Positions 1-10,989 of a stretch of DNA of 64,000 nucleotides are shown one piece after another (within the stretch, counting starts at the first letter, position 1; the number at the start of each line of letters is the position of its first letter). Source of the DNA: Haemonchus contortus (taxonomy: Eukaryota; Nematoda; Chromadorea; Rhabditida; Trichostrongylidae); contig LS997567.1 in the NCBI GenBank assembly GCA_000469685.2, positions 10,079,690 through 10,143,689 of the forward strand, read 5' to 3'. The notes below the pieces were generated by a model, which saw only the letters and a list, made by a program, of their open reading frames with translations, ran no database searches and was not told where the DNA came from. The position numbers and the translations under genes were made by a program.

Positions 1-649
1 TCCGTCCGTTCCTAATTTCTTCCGTTACAAAATGGACAAGATTCTCCTTATGTTTCAGTGTTTTGTACAAGGCGATAAACTGATGTAGCAAGCTTGAGGT
101 TCCTTCAGTCAATCAATAAAAAAACTGAAACTAGTTACAGTGAGCGCAGAACTGACAGCACAACGCTGAATTTGCTCAGAAACTTTCGTTACAAGAACGA
201 GCCTCTGTTTCGCAATGGGATAAATGAAAGCTGATGGATAGAAAAAACCTTAGCGACCTATGGGACCAAACTGATTAAAGATTATCAAAAAAGTGAGCGA
301 AAAGAATGGTTCAGAAAGGAAAAGTTTGTAATAACCACAGACATTAGGAATATTATAAAGCAAACACCTAGTCTCTTTTTAAATGCTAACATGGAGGTCT
401 AGATGGATACAGGTTGAAGTTTGGGTGGATGGAGTTGAACAAAAAAGTGAGTAGTATGGTACAGAAGAGGTGTAGGCCTTGTAAAAATGGGTCTTGTGAA
501 ATGGAAACGCTTGAAGTCACGCAAGTCTTGTTAGCGCACAATGTGCAATAATTTGCATGATTTTCAAGCGTTCCCATATCACTGAACCCATTTCTAATAC
601 AACTCCACTAACATTACCAGACTACCCACTTTCTTGTTCAATATATTAT
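1..649. other. Unassigned intergenic sequence
   Basis: I see no convincing gene or repeat boundary here. The short open frames (about 60 codons) have no recognisable motif. The stretch is AT-rich and directly abuts the LTR-like repeat that begins at 650. Confidence 0.4.
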
Positions 650-772
650 TGTTGTAATTGCAGAGACGACTGGTGCGGTCTTTTATTGGAGTTGACGCAA
701 AGAATGAACCATAATGCAGCAGAACAATCTTCTATATACAATTATAGGGCATGATAGTGAACACTACTATCA
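650..772 (-). repeat. 3' LTR of a degraded gypsy-type retrotransposon
   Basis: On the minus strand it starts TGATAGTAGTG, has a TATA-like TATATAGAAG, an AATAAA signal, and ends in ACAACA. Its first ~60 bp match a second copy ending at 3739, which has TATATAAAAG at the same place. A purine-rich tract sits directly upstream (773-804), as expected just before a 3' LTR. The exact inner end (650) is an estimate. Confidence 0.55.
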
Positions 773-804
773 TTCCCCAACACTTCCCCCCCCACCCCCC
801 CCAA
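773..804 (-). other. Polypurine tract of the gypsy-type remnant
   Basis: On the minus strand this is an almost pure G/A run immediately before the LTR start TGATAG. In LTR retrotransposons such a tract primes plus-strand DNA synthesis. Its position supports the minus orientation of the remnant at 650-3739. Confidence 0.5.
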
Positions 805-822
805 TGTTGAGTGGATCACATA

Positions 823-2360
823 TACAGTAGCGGTCAAAAGTCTTCGGTGAAACAGTTTTCCGCTTTAACTTTTTTCTAGTGGAGGAGTTTGAGAAATACG
901 TTGATATGTCAAACCTCACCTCATACCAAGCCACTCTGTACATTATGGCTTCGAAACTGGGAGATCATGTGACTACTTGCGATGGTTTCACTGCTGAAGC
1001 GATTTTCCTGACTTTACATTTCGCATCCCATTTGTGCTCACGTTAATGCTTGTATACTTAAGGCATGCATAGAGGCACAGAAGCCACTAAGGAAGTTCGG
1101 CAGGCAGAGATATGAAGGAATTGGGCATGAAAGTCACGGCCATTTTAAGATTCTCGAAAGTGCCACAGCAGGCGGTTCATTCGACTAGCCTGTGCTATCT
1201 GGTGAGAAACTCTGCTTGCAATGCTCAGAGAACGGGAAGTCCCTGATGCACCTCATCAGTCCACGACAGAGGGATTATACCTTGGTCGAGGGCTGACCCT
1301 CGCCTCACTGCGGCTGATATTGCAGCGGAATTCAGCGCTAGCGATGGCACAATTCTTAGTCGGAGGACTGTAGGAAGACGTCTAAACACTGCTAATATCT
1401 ACGATAGGCGTCCAGCTAAGAAGCCTTTCACAGTCTAAAAAATAGGAAACGTAGAGTGGAGATGCGTCCATGCGCCGTCACCTCAATTGAACTTCGACTG
1501 AGTGGAGTAAAGTTTTTTTCACCGACGAGAGCAAGTTCAATATGTTTGGAAGTGGTGGTATACAGGGAAGGCGACGTCCATCTGGGAAAAGTTTTAATCC
1601 AAAGAACACCCTACCCACAACCAAGCATGGTTGAGAAAGTGTGATTTTGTACGGTGGCTTCTCCTCGAACGAAATGGACCCTAATAAAAAATTGACGGCA
1701 GGAGAATACTGCAAAAACATGATAATCGACATTGTCTTGCCGTGGGAAGAGCAGCACATGCCAGCAGGATGGATCCTGCAGCAGGAATACGATCCGAAAC
1801 ACACCTCACTGGTTGTGAAAGCGGCCTTCTGCAAAGAGCGAACCAGACTCCAGGAGTGGCCAAGCCAGTCACGGGATCTGAATCCCATATAACACATGTG
1901 GGAAGAGCTCAAAAGGCGCCGTTCGAACAAACTTTGAAGAGAAAAAAGGAGAAATTCGCTCAATTGGCGAAGGAGTGGAGCGCCATGCCAGGGCTACCAT
2001 CCAAAAGCTAATCGACTCGATACCTTCCCGTTGCAATGCTGTCATCAGAAGCCCAGGCTTTCTTATCAAATATTGATGTTTTTGGTGTGTTACACATTAC
2101 TAATGAGAAATAAAACGGGTTTTCTTAGGTCACTGCTATCTGTGTTTTCCACTGAGTTTGAGCTGAGTCTCACTAACGTACTGGGATCGATAGCGAATTG
2201 TAGTGAAATAGCGTGACAAAGTGCAGTGGAATAGCAGGAAGTATTCACAATATGTATGTATATCCTTGCTCAACTTACTAAAATTTCATGCGATTTCAAG
2301 GAGTGGAAAAAAATTACAACTGGAAAAGCATTTTATCGAAGACTTTTGACTGTTACTGTA
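823..2360 (+). mobile_element. Tc1-like DNA transposon, decayed
   Basis: The ends form inverted repeats: TACAGTAGCGGTCAAAAGTC at 823 and its near-complement ending at 2360, with similarity extending about 45 bp inward. TACAGT termini are typical of the Tc1 group, which inserts at TA. The 1.54-kb length matches the family. It lies between the polypurine tract and the integrase remnant of the gypsy element, so it inserted into that older copy. The transposase inside is broken, so the copy is not autonomous. Confidence 0.85.
1083..1990 (+). pseudogene. Tc1-type DDE transposase, frameshifted
   Basis: Reading across frames, the order is as in Tc1 transposases: a helix-turn-helix segment (RLTAADIAAEFSASDGTILS, near 1297), then the first catalytic block FTDESKFNMFG (about 1519-1550), then WILQQEYDPKHTS (about 1771-1810), then WPSQSRDLNPI (1858-1890). 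In the second block the usual Asp of QQDND is Glu. A stop codon follows NPI, after which HMWEELKRR continues in frame. At least three frameshifts or stops interrupt the gene. The family is clear; this copy cannot make active enzyme. Confidence 0.85.
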
Positions 2361-2497
2361 TGCCTTCTTTAAAACGATTGGGTAGACGGCATTCGCAGTT
2401 CACCCTATCCAATACTATGGCGGTTGCTTTCGATCAATAATTTCATCGCTGGGATTTCCCGTGGTTGCACTTCTTCATTGTGCACTTCAGTACACTT

Positions 2498-3551
2498 TCA
2501 TGGATTTGGATTTTCATGCTGAGGAGGTTCATCAACTGCTTTCGTCGCTTGGTCGGTGGCACTCCATTGTGATTTGGTTCGCATTTGGTTGATGTGTCTT
2601 CTCCACAATTGCCCATCTTCAGCCATAATATTATAAAATACTCCGTAGGAACCCACTTTTACTGTCCAAGACGAGTGTTCCGAATATATAGACTGGATCT
2701 TCAATATGGTACAATCTTTCGCGTGCTCCGTGATGGTGATCGTAATGTCTTTCCATCATTGTCTTGCGTGATCCCTTTTCATTTCTATTTCTTTCCTTCA
2801 GCAGCGTAAAGGTTGTCCGTGTCTAACGTCCAGAAAATATCTTGCTCGTAAAAGTTGCTCAGGAGCCGTGGTGCATGGGTCCTTCGAAAGGACTTTAGAA
2901 ACTCTTCAAGGAGCTCTGACTTGTCGCCCTCCCTCTATTTGGGTGAAGATCTCTTCACAGTATTGATGAGCTTGTCCGTTAGATCGCGGAAGGGCGGTGA
3001 AGGAAAATATTTTTGTCTTGTCATTGTGAGAGACAATCACTTTCGGATTACCGAACCATGCGAATAGCATCTTGAGCTCTCTCAAAGTTGCATTTGTTGC
3101 GGACGACGACATCTCGAGGAACTCTGCATACTGTTTCATCAGATATGACCTTACGGAATTCACGATAGTCCCTGATTCCCTCGCCGCTTGGTAGTGATAC
3201 TTCTCCTGCAACTATTTGTATGCAGGGAATTGGGTACACCACTCTAAACCAAGAAGTTTCGCGTTTTCCGTCACGTAGGAGTGGGTGGCCATTTCCTCGA
3301 TGTCGCTTTCCACTGGTGTAGTCTTTCACACAGAGAAAACGGTATGAAATCTCCAATATATTTTCATCGGCGATCCATCTGCAGTCTCGACTGGTATAGT
3401 GTAGAGTTCCAAAGAAGGAAATCCAAGCTTTCTCCAGGTGTGACGCGATTGCAACGTTATATCTGCTCCAGTGTCGAATTGTCGAGTTTGTGTCCTGGGA
3501 TATCAACGTTGATATCTGTCTTAAAGTTCTAAGCGGAAAATGTGGTAACAT
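2498..3551 (-). pseudogene. Gypsy-type pol remnant: retropepsin and integrase
   Basis: On the minus strand a retropepsin start is visible (FDTGADITL, catalytic Asp-Thr-Gly at about 3466-3474, followed by WRKLGFPSLEL). Integrase pieces follow: SATNATLRELKMLFAWFGNP (about 3120-3060) and, near 2700-2580, a C-terminal stretch ending GQLWRRHINQMR. Reverse transcriptase and RNase H are absent between them, so there is a large internal deletion as well as frameshifts. The order protease then integrase fits a gypsy polyprotein. LTR pieces flank it at 3660-3739 and 650-772. Confidence 0.7.
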
Positions 3552-3659
3552 TTCTGCACTTATTGCTCTTGTGGCGATGTTGCTGCCTTTTCGGCTTTTT
3601 TGGAGAATGGTTTATGAGAAGAGGACGGAGGGTTTTGTAGTATGATCCTCCAAATTTGG

Positions 3660-3739
3660 AGCATTTTACTTTCTTTTCCTACCACAACAGACACTCTTTT
3701 ATATACAATGATAGAGCATTATGGTAAGCACTACTATCA
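3660..3739 (-). repeat. 5' LTR piece of the gypsy-type remnant
   Basis: On the minus strand it begins TGATAGTAGTGCTTACCATA and contains TATATAAAAG, parallel to the repeat at 650-772. Similarity fades after about 70 bp, so the inner boundary is uncertain. I could not find a target-site duplication. Confidence 0.45.
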
Positions 3740-3894
3740 TGCCCTAAAATGTCTATGGTCATGAAGTGGAAATTTATATAAAAAAAAGTCCAGGATTATT
3801 ACTATCAGCAGAAATTGGGATGAGGAGTTCAAAAAACAAAAGGTATTGTGGCTAAGGATGTTGAGGAAGAAATAGGGGCAAAGGGCTGGGCTTA

Positions 3895-5312
3895 CCAGGG
3901 AAGGATCTCCAGCCGAAGTGGTCAAATGAGACCTACAGTGCTACGCGTGTTTTTGGATGCTGAGTTCAAATCTGCTTTCCAAATTTGCCGAGCGCTTCTC
4001 TGAAAGGAGTTATGAGGATGGTTTCAAGGAGCTTAACATGAAAAAACTTAAATTACATGGATGTTCTTCACCTCTCAACGGCAGCTAGGTGTAGTGGTAA
4101 GCGTGACGCTTTATGGGCGATAGGCTGGGGTTCGGGTTTTGTGGGGGAGGGGATTTTTATAAAGAATTTTTCCTTTAAGAACTAGAAAATACTCTCATAC
4201 AGTGATTATCACGTTTCATGACCTTTTAATGCTTGTACTGATATTTACCCACATAAAGTAACACTTCAGTTTTACTCGCATGCTCATATACTCTATATTC
4301 ACAGTAGGATAACTTTTGTCACTTGAATGAACAAATGTGATACTCTAGTAGGCAATGCTTGAAACAAAGAAGCTTCTCACAATGGGAGCAACGGATGAAA
4401 AAGAACTCGTCACAGTTCATTGTTCATTGCTTTACACTCACTAACACCAAATCAGAAGGAAAACAGAATTGTGTAGGTGTCTCAAAATCACCCGGGTGAG
4501 CGCTTAAGTAGCCGGCGGCATACCATGAATATATGAGAAATTTCCCGAATCTAGCCAGACAGAACTGAAAGTGGACAAGCGACATTGAGCAGGGAATGGG
4601 GTCTCGTGTGTACAAGCAAAAGTCGAGATTATGAGCTAATTCATATGAGGTGGTGCGTTTGACCATGTTTTTAAAAGGAAATGAAAAATAAGCTTTTATC
4701 GGGCTGCATTAGCCTCGTGGTAGCCTCGAGCAGGGTGTCAATCCCTTCACCTGCTTTTGTGGACTTAAGGTGCACTGAATAGCTTTCTGGTCTTCGAGTT
4801 ATGTTATCACCAGCGCCGGTGTTGGTGAGTCCGGAGGTGTTATGCACCATCGCACCCAATCTAGCATCAATACCCACTCTAGCATCGTCATTGCTCTTCA
4901 TATGCATTTTCCCTCCTGTACCTCCAAATTTTGCGCACGGAGGAATCTCCCACTCGGTAATAGGTAGGTAGGTAGGAGGAGGTATCAGCAAAGGCATTAA
5001 AAGTCATAAAACGTGCTAATATCACCGTGCTAATATATGATGCAAAAATTCCGTCCCCCCAAAACCCCGATCCCTAGCTTCTCGCCTATAAAGCGTCACG
5101 CTTACGACTACACCGAGCTGCCGTTGAGAGCTTAGAAATATCCATATAATTTAAGTTTTCTCATGTTAAGCTCCCTGAAACCACCCTCATAACTCTGTTC
5201 AGAGGAACGCTCGGCAATTTTGGAAAGCAGATTTGAACTCAGCATCCAAAAACACGTCTAGCACTGTAGGTCTCATATCAAAAGGCCACTTCGACTTGCG
5301 ATCCTTCCCTGG
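3895..5312. mobile_element. Foldback transposon, copy 1
   Basis: Two inverted arms of about 275 bp (3895-4170 and 5035-5312) begin CCAGGGAAGGAT and end with its complement. Both sides are flanked by TTA (3892-3894 and 5313-5315), a 3-bp target duplication. Copies 2 (33056-34446) and 3 (54810-56165) share the arm sequence and an inner segment (TAGGATAACTTTT near 4307). The middle of this copy differs from the other two; it holds two minus-strand open frames (80 and 108 codons, 4424-4666 and 4671-4997) that I do not recognise. No transposase is visible, so it looks non-autonomous. Confidence 0.75.
4086..4147 (+). other. tRNA-like A and B box pair in the foldback arm
   Basis: TAGGTGTAGTGGTAAGC resembles a pol III A box, and GGGGTTCGGGTTT, about 30 bp on, resembles a B box. 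The same arrangement is present, inverted, in the other arm (about 5058-5125) and in diverged form in copies 2 and 3. It resembles the head of the SINE at 31241. I infer that the arm contains an old tRNA-derived sequence; it does not fold as a complete tRNA by eye. Confidence 0.35.
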
Positions 5313-5315
5313 TTA

Positions 5316-6121
5316 GATGAGAGCATGCGAGTACAGTTCGACCTTCTACCAGGCAGACCTGCAAAAATAATCTAAACCTCATACTAGTCGCTCTCCTCTT
5401 TTCTATCTTTTCTTGTCTATCGTTCACCTTATTATACTTACTTTTCGTCACACAACATATACTGAACCGCAACTGAGTAGGATAGAAGCCAGGCCGGAAA
5501 AAAGGCCAAGTTAGTTAAAGGGCTGAAAAAGACTGGATTATCAAAATTTACCAATCGGACCGCCCTGCTAAGGCCGGGCTTCCCTCCTTCTTACGACAGA
5601 GTGTAAAAACCGACCACTCCTTCTTCGAAACAAATGATACTTTTCTGAACATGAAATTCGACGCAAACTAACAGGACTGGGCATGTTGTGTTCAGCATGT
5701 GCCAATACTTATGCCATTATTAGGACTCTCGACATGTTGCTCTAAACATTAAGAATAATCACCCATTGAAGGTCTGACTGTTAGGCTACCGAAGCTTTGA
5801 ATGGCACTAATAAATGTTGCCGAGTTATAATAACACCTTTATCCTGTCTTTATTAAGGGAAGCTTTTCTTCCTGAGCATATAACCATATTAAAAAATCCC
5901 ATATTATTGGCGGTCGGATAAGTTTAGTCGCGAATGATTTTGGAACAAAGGTAAACCGTGATACTTTATCGAGTCACAAACCTTCTGAGTAGTGGTCGTA
6001 ATCTGATAGCAATGAATGAAGAGAATTTTATTTCCTCATGATGAAGCGCCTTCGATCGGTCCCTATCACGCTCTTATCTGTCGTATCGATTGAAATATAT
6101 CAAAAGATCGAAGCTAGACTG
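5316..6121. other. Unassigned spacer
   Basis: No gene recognised. A GC-rich piece near 5540-5575 (GGCCGGGCTTCCCTCC) resembles one near 9545-9590 (GCCGGGCTCTAATCCC), suggesting a shared, unidentified repeat end. Confidence 0.3.
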
Positions 6122-7272
6122 TACAGGGTGCGCCATAAATATGGTAACAAAAGAATTGGGCTCCAAAAACCCCAGTTCGTCTTGATACATGGTGAATTTA
6201 TGTGAGTTATTGGCTATGCATCTCATGTACAAAATGAACACACGGTCATCTTATATATCCGTCTCCTGTACTAATTATAGCTCAAAGATGCTTAGGCTAC
6301 TCATCGACGGCAGCACGCAGAGTTTGTTGAGAAAATCCAGCCTAGTATTTTTGGAATTGTTCCTTATGAGCAGCAACAGTGGTGCGTTATGGAGCGCAGG
6401 CTTTCCTCTCCAGTATGAAGTATATCCGGCAACCCATCACATTGTGGTCCGGGAAATTCGTAGGAGGATCGGAAGCTGAGATAAAGTCGCGAACGCTTCC
6501 TCAGCACCAGTCTTATCTTCTCCCATTCGTGAACAGGTGCGCCGAAGTTTTCAAATTGTACCCCTAAAAAATGTTTGAGCCTCAGCTGACCCTTTCAGAG
6601 TTTTGAATTAAATTTTGTACTTTTTCGATCAAAATCAGCGGCTCCAGCACTCAAAATGTGAAATATATGTTTACTTTGGGCTCTCACCATTTCTTCCACG
6701 CTGAACACCCTTTAGTCAGAAAAAGGTTTGTCGAAACGCAGTGCACGGCATTTGTTCTTTCTCTCCGAATTCTCCTCGTTAAGAGGCGTATAGGGCTAGG
6801 GAGTCTTACCTCGATACAATTGTATTACAATGGGTAGACTCTCCTCATCGGAGTAGAACATACAAACAAATCAGCAGTCATTTTCCTCGTATTTCGGCAG
6901 ATTTTGCAGTGTATTCCTTCCCAGTTAATTCTATTCGGAAAAAGGGTTGTATGTGAAACAGGGCCACTGTTCTATGGTTTGTCCCGACCTGTCTACGCAT
7001 CGCGATCCAAGAGACTGTCAGTGGGGAAAATGTTGAAACGAGGAGCGATTCTGGAAAGGGACTCACCAAATGCGCGCAAAGACGGAACGGCTGGTGGATG
7101 TTCGCGAGGCTACACCGTTTGTCGAAATCTGACGAATTGAGAGCACCAACGTAGATATGTAGTCTAAGGCATATCGTGAACATAAGGGAAAGGGCAGATT
7201 TGGAGAAACCCTCAGAGCAAGAAAATTCCGGACGTCCGAAAAGTTGTTACCATATTTATGGCGCACCCTGCA
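6122..7272 (-). mobile_element. maT/Tc1-superfamily transposon, copy 1
   Basis: Ends are inverted repeats: TACAGGGTGCGCCATAAATA at 6122 and its complement ending at 7272, inside TA. Two more copies are in this window (36759-38024 and 53591-57386). At 1151 bp it is slightly shorter than a complete maT element. The decayed transposase runs on the minus strand. Confidence 0.75.
6190..7200 (-). pseudogene. maT-like transposase remnant
   Basis: The minus strand carries a piece RVFSVEEMVRAQSKHIFH (about 6700-6640). It resembles the first DDE block of maT transposases (usual form F-x-D-E-x-x-F-T-V-E), here with a stop before RVF. A C-terminal piece matches the better preserved tail in copy 3 (57120-57335). 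Frameshifts and stops are numerous. The open frames on the plus strand here are antisense shadows. The assignment rests on the inverted repeats plus these two pieces. Confidence 0.5.
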
Positions 7273-7299
7273 TATACCAAAGGCGTTAAGACCCAATTG

Positions 7300-7560
7300 C
7301 TGAGTGACTCTTGCACTCCATAGCCCCTTATCATATCTTATCAGTCGTTATCAGTTCCTGTCACAGAGTGCCTACGACCACGTCACTCCCAATATCCTAA
7401 TAAAATGTCAGTGTTGCACTGATAACACGAAGGGCGTTACAGACTTAGTGGTTCGATCCTCCTGTAGCTCTTGGTCAGCCCTTATCTCCTGTTTTGAGTC
7501 CTTTTCACCACTCACAATAAAGCGCGAACAAATCACGAATGATATAGTAAGATTGGAAGA
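7300..7560 (-). repeat. Inverted piece of the GTGACAGGAACTGATAA repeat
   Basis: The plus strand reads TTATCAGTCGTTATCAGTTC followed by CTGTCACAGAGTGCC, the reverse complement of the repeat unit in the 8050-9030 array. It is probably a truncated, inverted part of the same Helitron-like family. Confidence 0.5.
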
Positions 7561-7780
7561 GAAAAAGAGCCAGAATTGGAAAAGGCCGTTGCACTTTTCT
7601 GATTGAACCAGACAATACAGTGATTAAGGGGCAACAATGACAGAAAAGTTTTTAATGTCAAAAAGAAATCCCATTCTTCACTTTTCTTTTATCAGTCTTC
7701 TTCCGTGGTGAGGATTATTTGGTTGAAAGGAGCCGATTGGCTTCAATCCTAATCTTTCGCCATTATAGAGAACAAAAACA

Positions 7781-9030
7781 TCCTACTATATATAATTCAC
7801 CAAGTGTGTCTGTTGGTTTGTCGGTCATTATGTGTATGCGTGTGTGCGCATATGAGTGTAAGTGTACGTGTGTATGTGTTTGTGTCGCTGCGGGTGTATT
7901 CGACCAGACCGGGCCGAAAATTCATAACGCGGGTTCCCCTGGATCTAGAGCGTTCAAATTTGCAATGGATACAGGCAACAGGATGGGAACACTAATAGTA
8001 GGTAAAAGAAAGTGATAATAATTGATGGGAACCGATAACAAGCCCTGAAAGGCAGAAGCCACAGGATTCATTTTTTTCTTCGTGTTAATTGTTAAGCGTT
8101 GGGACTTTGGGAAGGGACGTGGGCTGTGGAAGGACCGTAAATGATTGGTGACAGGGATAGATAACACTTGATAGGAATTGATAAGGAGCCATAGAAGGTT
8201 TCAACACCGTTAGTGTTAACTGTGGAGCATTGGCAAATTAGTAGGCAGGGTGGAATGTGAGAGGACCGCAGACAATTGTTGACAAGGAACGATAACAACT
8301 GTTACCTGATATGAAGTCTTAAAGGGGCAAGAAGGCAAGAACCGCAAAACTCGTCCCTCCTTCGTGATAACGATGAAGCGTTGGGACTTTGGAAGGGGCT
8401 GTAGATGATACGATAGGGGTTCATAACAATTGTTAGGAACTGATAGCAACACTGAGAGCCACAATACTAGTACCTAATTCTAAAGGTACGAGATTTTTAG
8501 ACTTAGTGGCTCTCGCCTTTTAGGGCATGCTATCAGTTCCTAACAATTGTTATAAACCCCTATTGCTATCGTTTGTCACCACTCACCTACGGTCCCTTCA
8601 CATCCCACACACCTAATAATGGACTGACTTTCAACTTTAGCCCAATATCAGGTGTGTGGGATGTGAAGGAACAGTAGGTGAATGGTGACAAGGACTGGTG
8701 GAAAGCGATAAGGGCTGACAAAGAGTCACAGGAGGCTAGAGCCACTAGACTCGTAACCCTCTTCATTTGAACAGAGAACCTTGCATTTTATTCGATGATG
8801 TAGGAAGTGAGGGATCGCAGGTAGTCGGTGACAGGAACTGATAACAGATAATAAGAGCTAACAAGGGGCCTCAGAGAGCAAAAGCCACTTGCCAATTAAA
8901 ATGCTAACGAATTCGGACTCTACGATGTAGCTTTGACTCTTTGCATGTTTCTTTCAATAAAACGCGATGGTAGAGTAGGATAACAAAAAGCAAATGGTAA
9001 ATGCGGTGATAGGAACTGATTAAAGGCACC
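7781..9030 (+). mobile_element. Non-autonomous Helitron-like element with tandem repeats
   Basis: It begins TCCTACTATATATAATTCAC followed by GTGTGTCTGTTGGTTTGTC, the usual look of a nematode Helitron 5' end. The same start occurs at 28670 (+) and 47887 (-). From about 8050 there are diverged units of roughly 140 bp, each with GTGACAGGAACTGATAAC or a variant and a GAAGCGTTGGGACTTTG block. Around 8480-8740 the units switch orientation, giving an inverted pair centred near 8640. A GT-rich stretch lies at 7825-7890. I see no Rep/helicase gene and no certain 3' end. Confidence 0.5.
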
Positions 9031-10989
9031 TCATCATGATAATTCGGCTGATTTCTTGCTGTTAGAGCGAGATTTAGGGCCCAGCAAGATTTTTGACTCG
9101 ATGAAGGATCACTGTTTTCTCTTTGTTTCGACATGATTTGCAACAAACTCATCCGAACGTCAATGATTTCGGATGCTCAACTCACGACGTATCCGCAGAA
9201 AAAAACGAGCTCCATTGAAAACGACATTTGATAATGGTTTTTGTACCACTCGACATTTGAGTACCAATCAGGGCTTTCGATGCCTATCCATTAAGCCCCT
9301 ATTGGATGATTACTATTAAGATAACGAGCAACAATCAAGTCTCCCGATCATAGGTATCATAATCACATAATGAATACCTCTCGCACTGTTCTGTTAGTCC
9401 TGTGGCAAGTTCGTGTTCAACGAGGTACTACTTGCTAAGACGGAGTGGCGGATTAGTTTGAACGCGCCGAAACCTAGTTGTCAGAAGGAGGTAAGCCCGT
9501 CGTTAGCCGGATGATCTGACTGGTCGAAGCCGACAACTACTTGATATATCACCACTCGGATCGCCGGGGCTAACGCCGGGCTCTAATCCCTCTCGTATTA
9601 ACGGTGACAAATCAGAATGCTGTTATACAAGAGCAAGGAGGCATTAATTCTCAGCGAAACACACCCAGTGTACACACACCGATGCACTCCGAGCCGAGGA
9701 TGGCGCAGAAGTGTAAAAGCAGATTGAGCGCTGTTGAATGAATTGGTGCTCGTATAGTTTCGGTGACTTCCTCTCACGGTGCTAAATTGAGCCCTAACAT
9801 AAGTCTTGGTAAAAAGTGAGATAGTCCAAATCCTCCGCCAAATGGTATTTGATGACTTTTTACAATGATATGTGCTGTACACATTTCATTTGTTGGAAGC
9901 TATTTTCCCTGGACACCTCAATTTCTACTGTCTTCTCCATTTGTATACTTTTCAAACACTTAATGATGGTATGGGGCAGTACGGTGTCATTAACATTCGT
10001 GTTTAATTAGGCTTGCTTTATACTTCGGTGCTCGATAACTGGGTGCGCGTCCCTAAATTTCAAAACTCTCCAAGTGCATTTTGTAAAACATACCAACCTT
10101 TTGCTTCTTCCTTGAGCCTTTTGAGGGTATAGTTCCCCTCCACTTCGTTAGAGTGGCCTCCCGGGACAAATATCCACACTCTCTACTGATTGCTGTTCAT
10201 CTAATCGGGAAACACGAACTTCGCATACCAACCTGACATTGACCAGACGGTACTCGATGCGTAAAATACTCTGCTCCGGCGTCATTTATCTGACCCACGG
10301 CGGGAACAAACATTTCCTTGGGGTGACTCTCCCCTTCCCTACCCTGGGCGCTATGCATGCGGCCCATAGTGTGAAATGAAGAGACCCCTTTAAACTCGCG
10401 GGAGTGTGAAACCTGGAAGTCCTCCATTGACAATGCTTCACACATAAAATTCTAACGACCCATAGAGGTTATGGGTGGTCCTGGTCACGAGCATGACCAG
10501 TCGGGCACCTGCTTTGGCCGTGGTACAAAATGGAGCCAATCTGGAGGTGGCAGCATAAAATGCAAAAACGCCAAAGCCTAGGGGATCCGAACCACCAACC
10601 CAACCTAAACGTCCCAAGTCGAAGTCCACATCGCTATTCACCAGACCATCCGTTGCTGCCAGCAGTTTAACATCGGAGAGCAAATATGAAACTTCATTGC
10701 ACTTTTCAACATGTTTCAGCATGTGGCTCCTTTTTTGGTTCTCGTTCACGTTATTCTCAATGCCCAGTCCACTGGCGCCTTCTACTGTGCGGGCAGTCGA
10801 CGCCATGAATGAAACAAACGACGCGTAATGGGTTGAAACGGCAATTTTTGACGAAATCAATTTCACCCCTTTTTTGGCATTCAGAAGGCCATTCAGCGGA
10901 AATGGACCATAGTTCTATACTCAGTGCTCAAGCCCCTATACCATGCAAAAAACCATTTTTGAAAAGCATCTCACGCTCTGAAAGATCCT
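9031..10989. other. Unassigned region with a 142-codon open frame
   Basis: The minus strand has a 142-codon frame (10438-10866) and, overlapping its end, an 82-codon frame (10197-10445). Neither shows a motif I recognise, and no splice or start context argues that they are genes. The rest (9031-10190) shows only short frames. Confidence 0.25.

Noticed and set aside
1478..1963. 161-codon minus-strand frame
   Set aside because: Antisense to the Tc1 transposase remnant; no motif of its own.
6189..6479. 96-codon plus frame in maT copy 1 and the similar 140-codon minus frame at 37619-38041
   Set aside because: They resemble each other only because they are antisense to the same transposase tail; the sense strand is shown by copy 3 (57120-57335).
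8050..9030. Repeat array considered as CRISPR
   Set aside because: Units are long (~140 bp), diverged and partly inverted, with no constant spacer size; the genome is eukaryotic.
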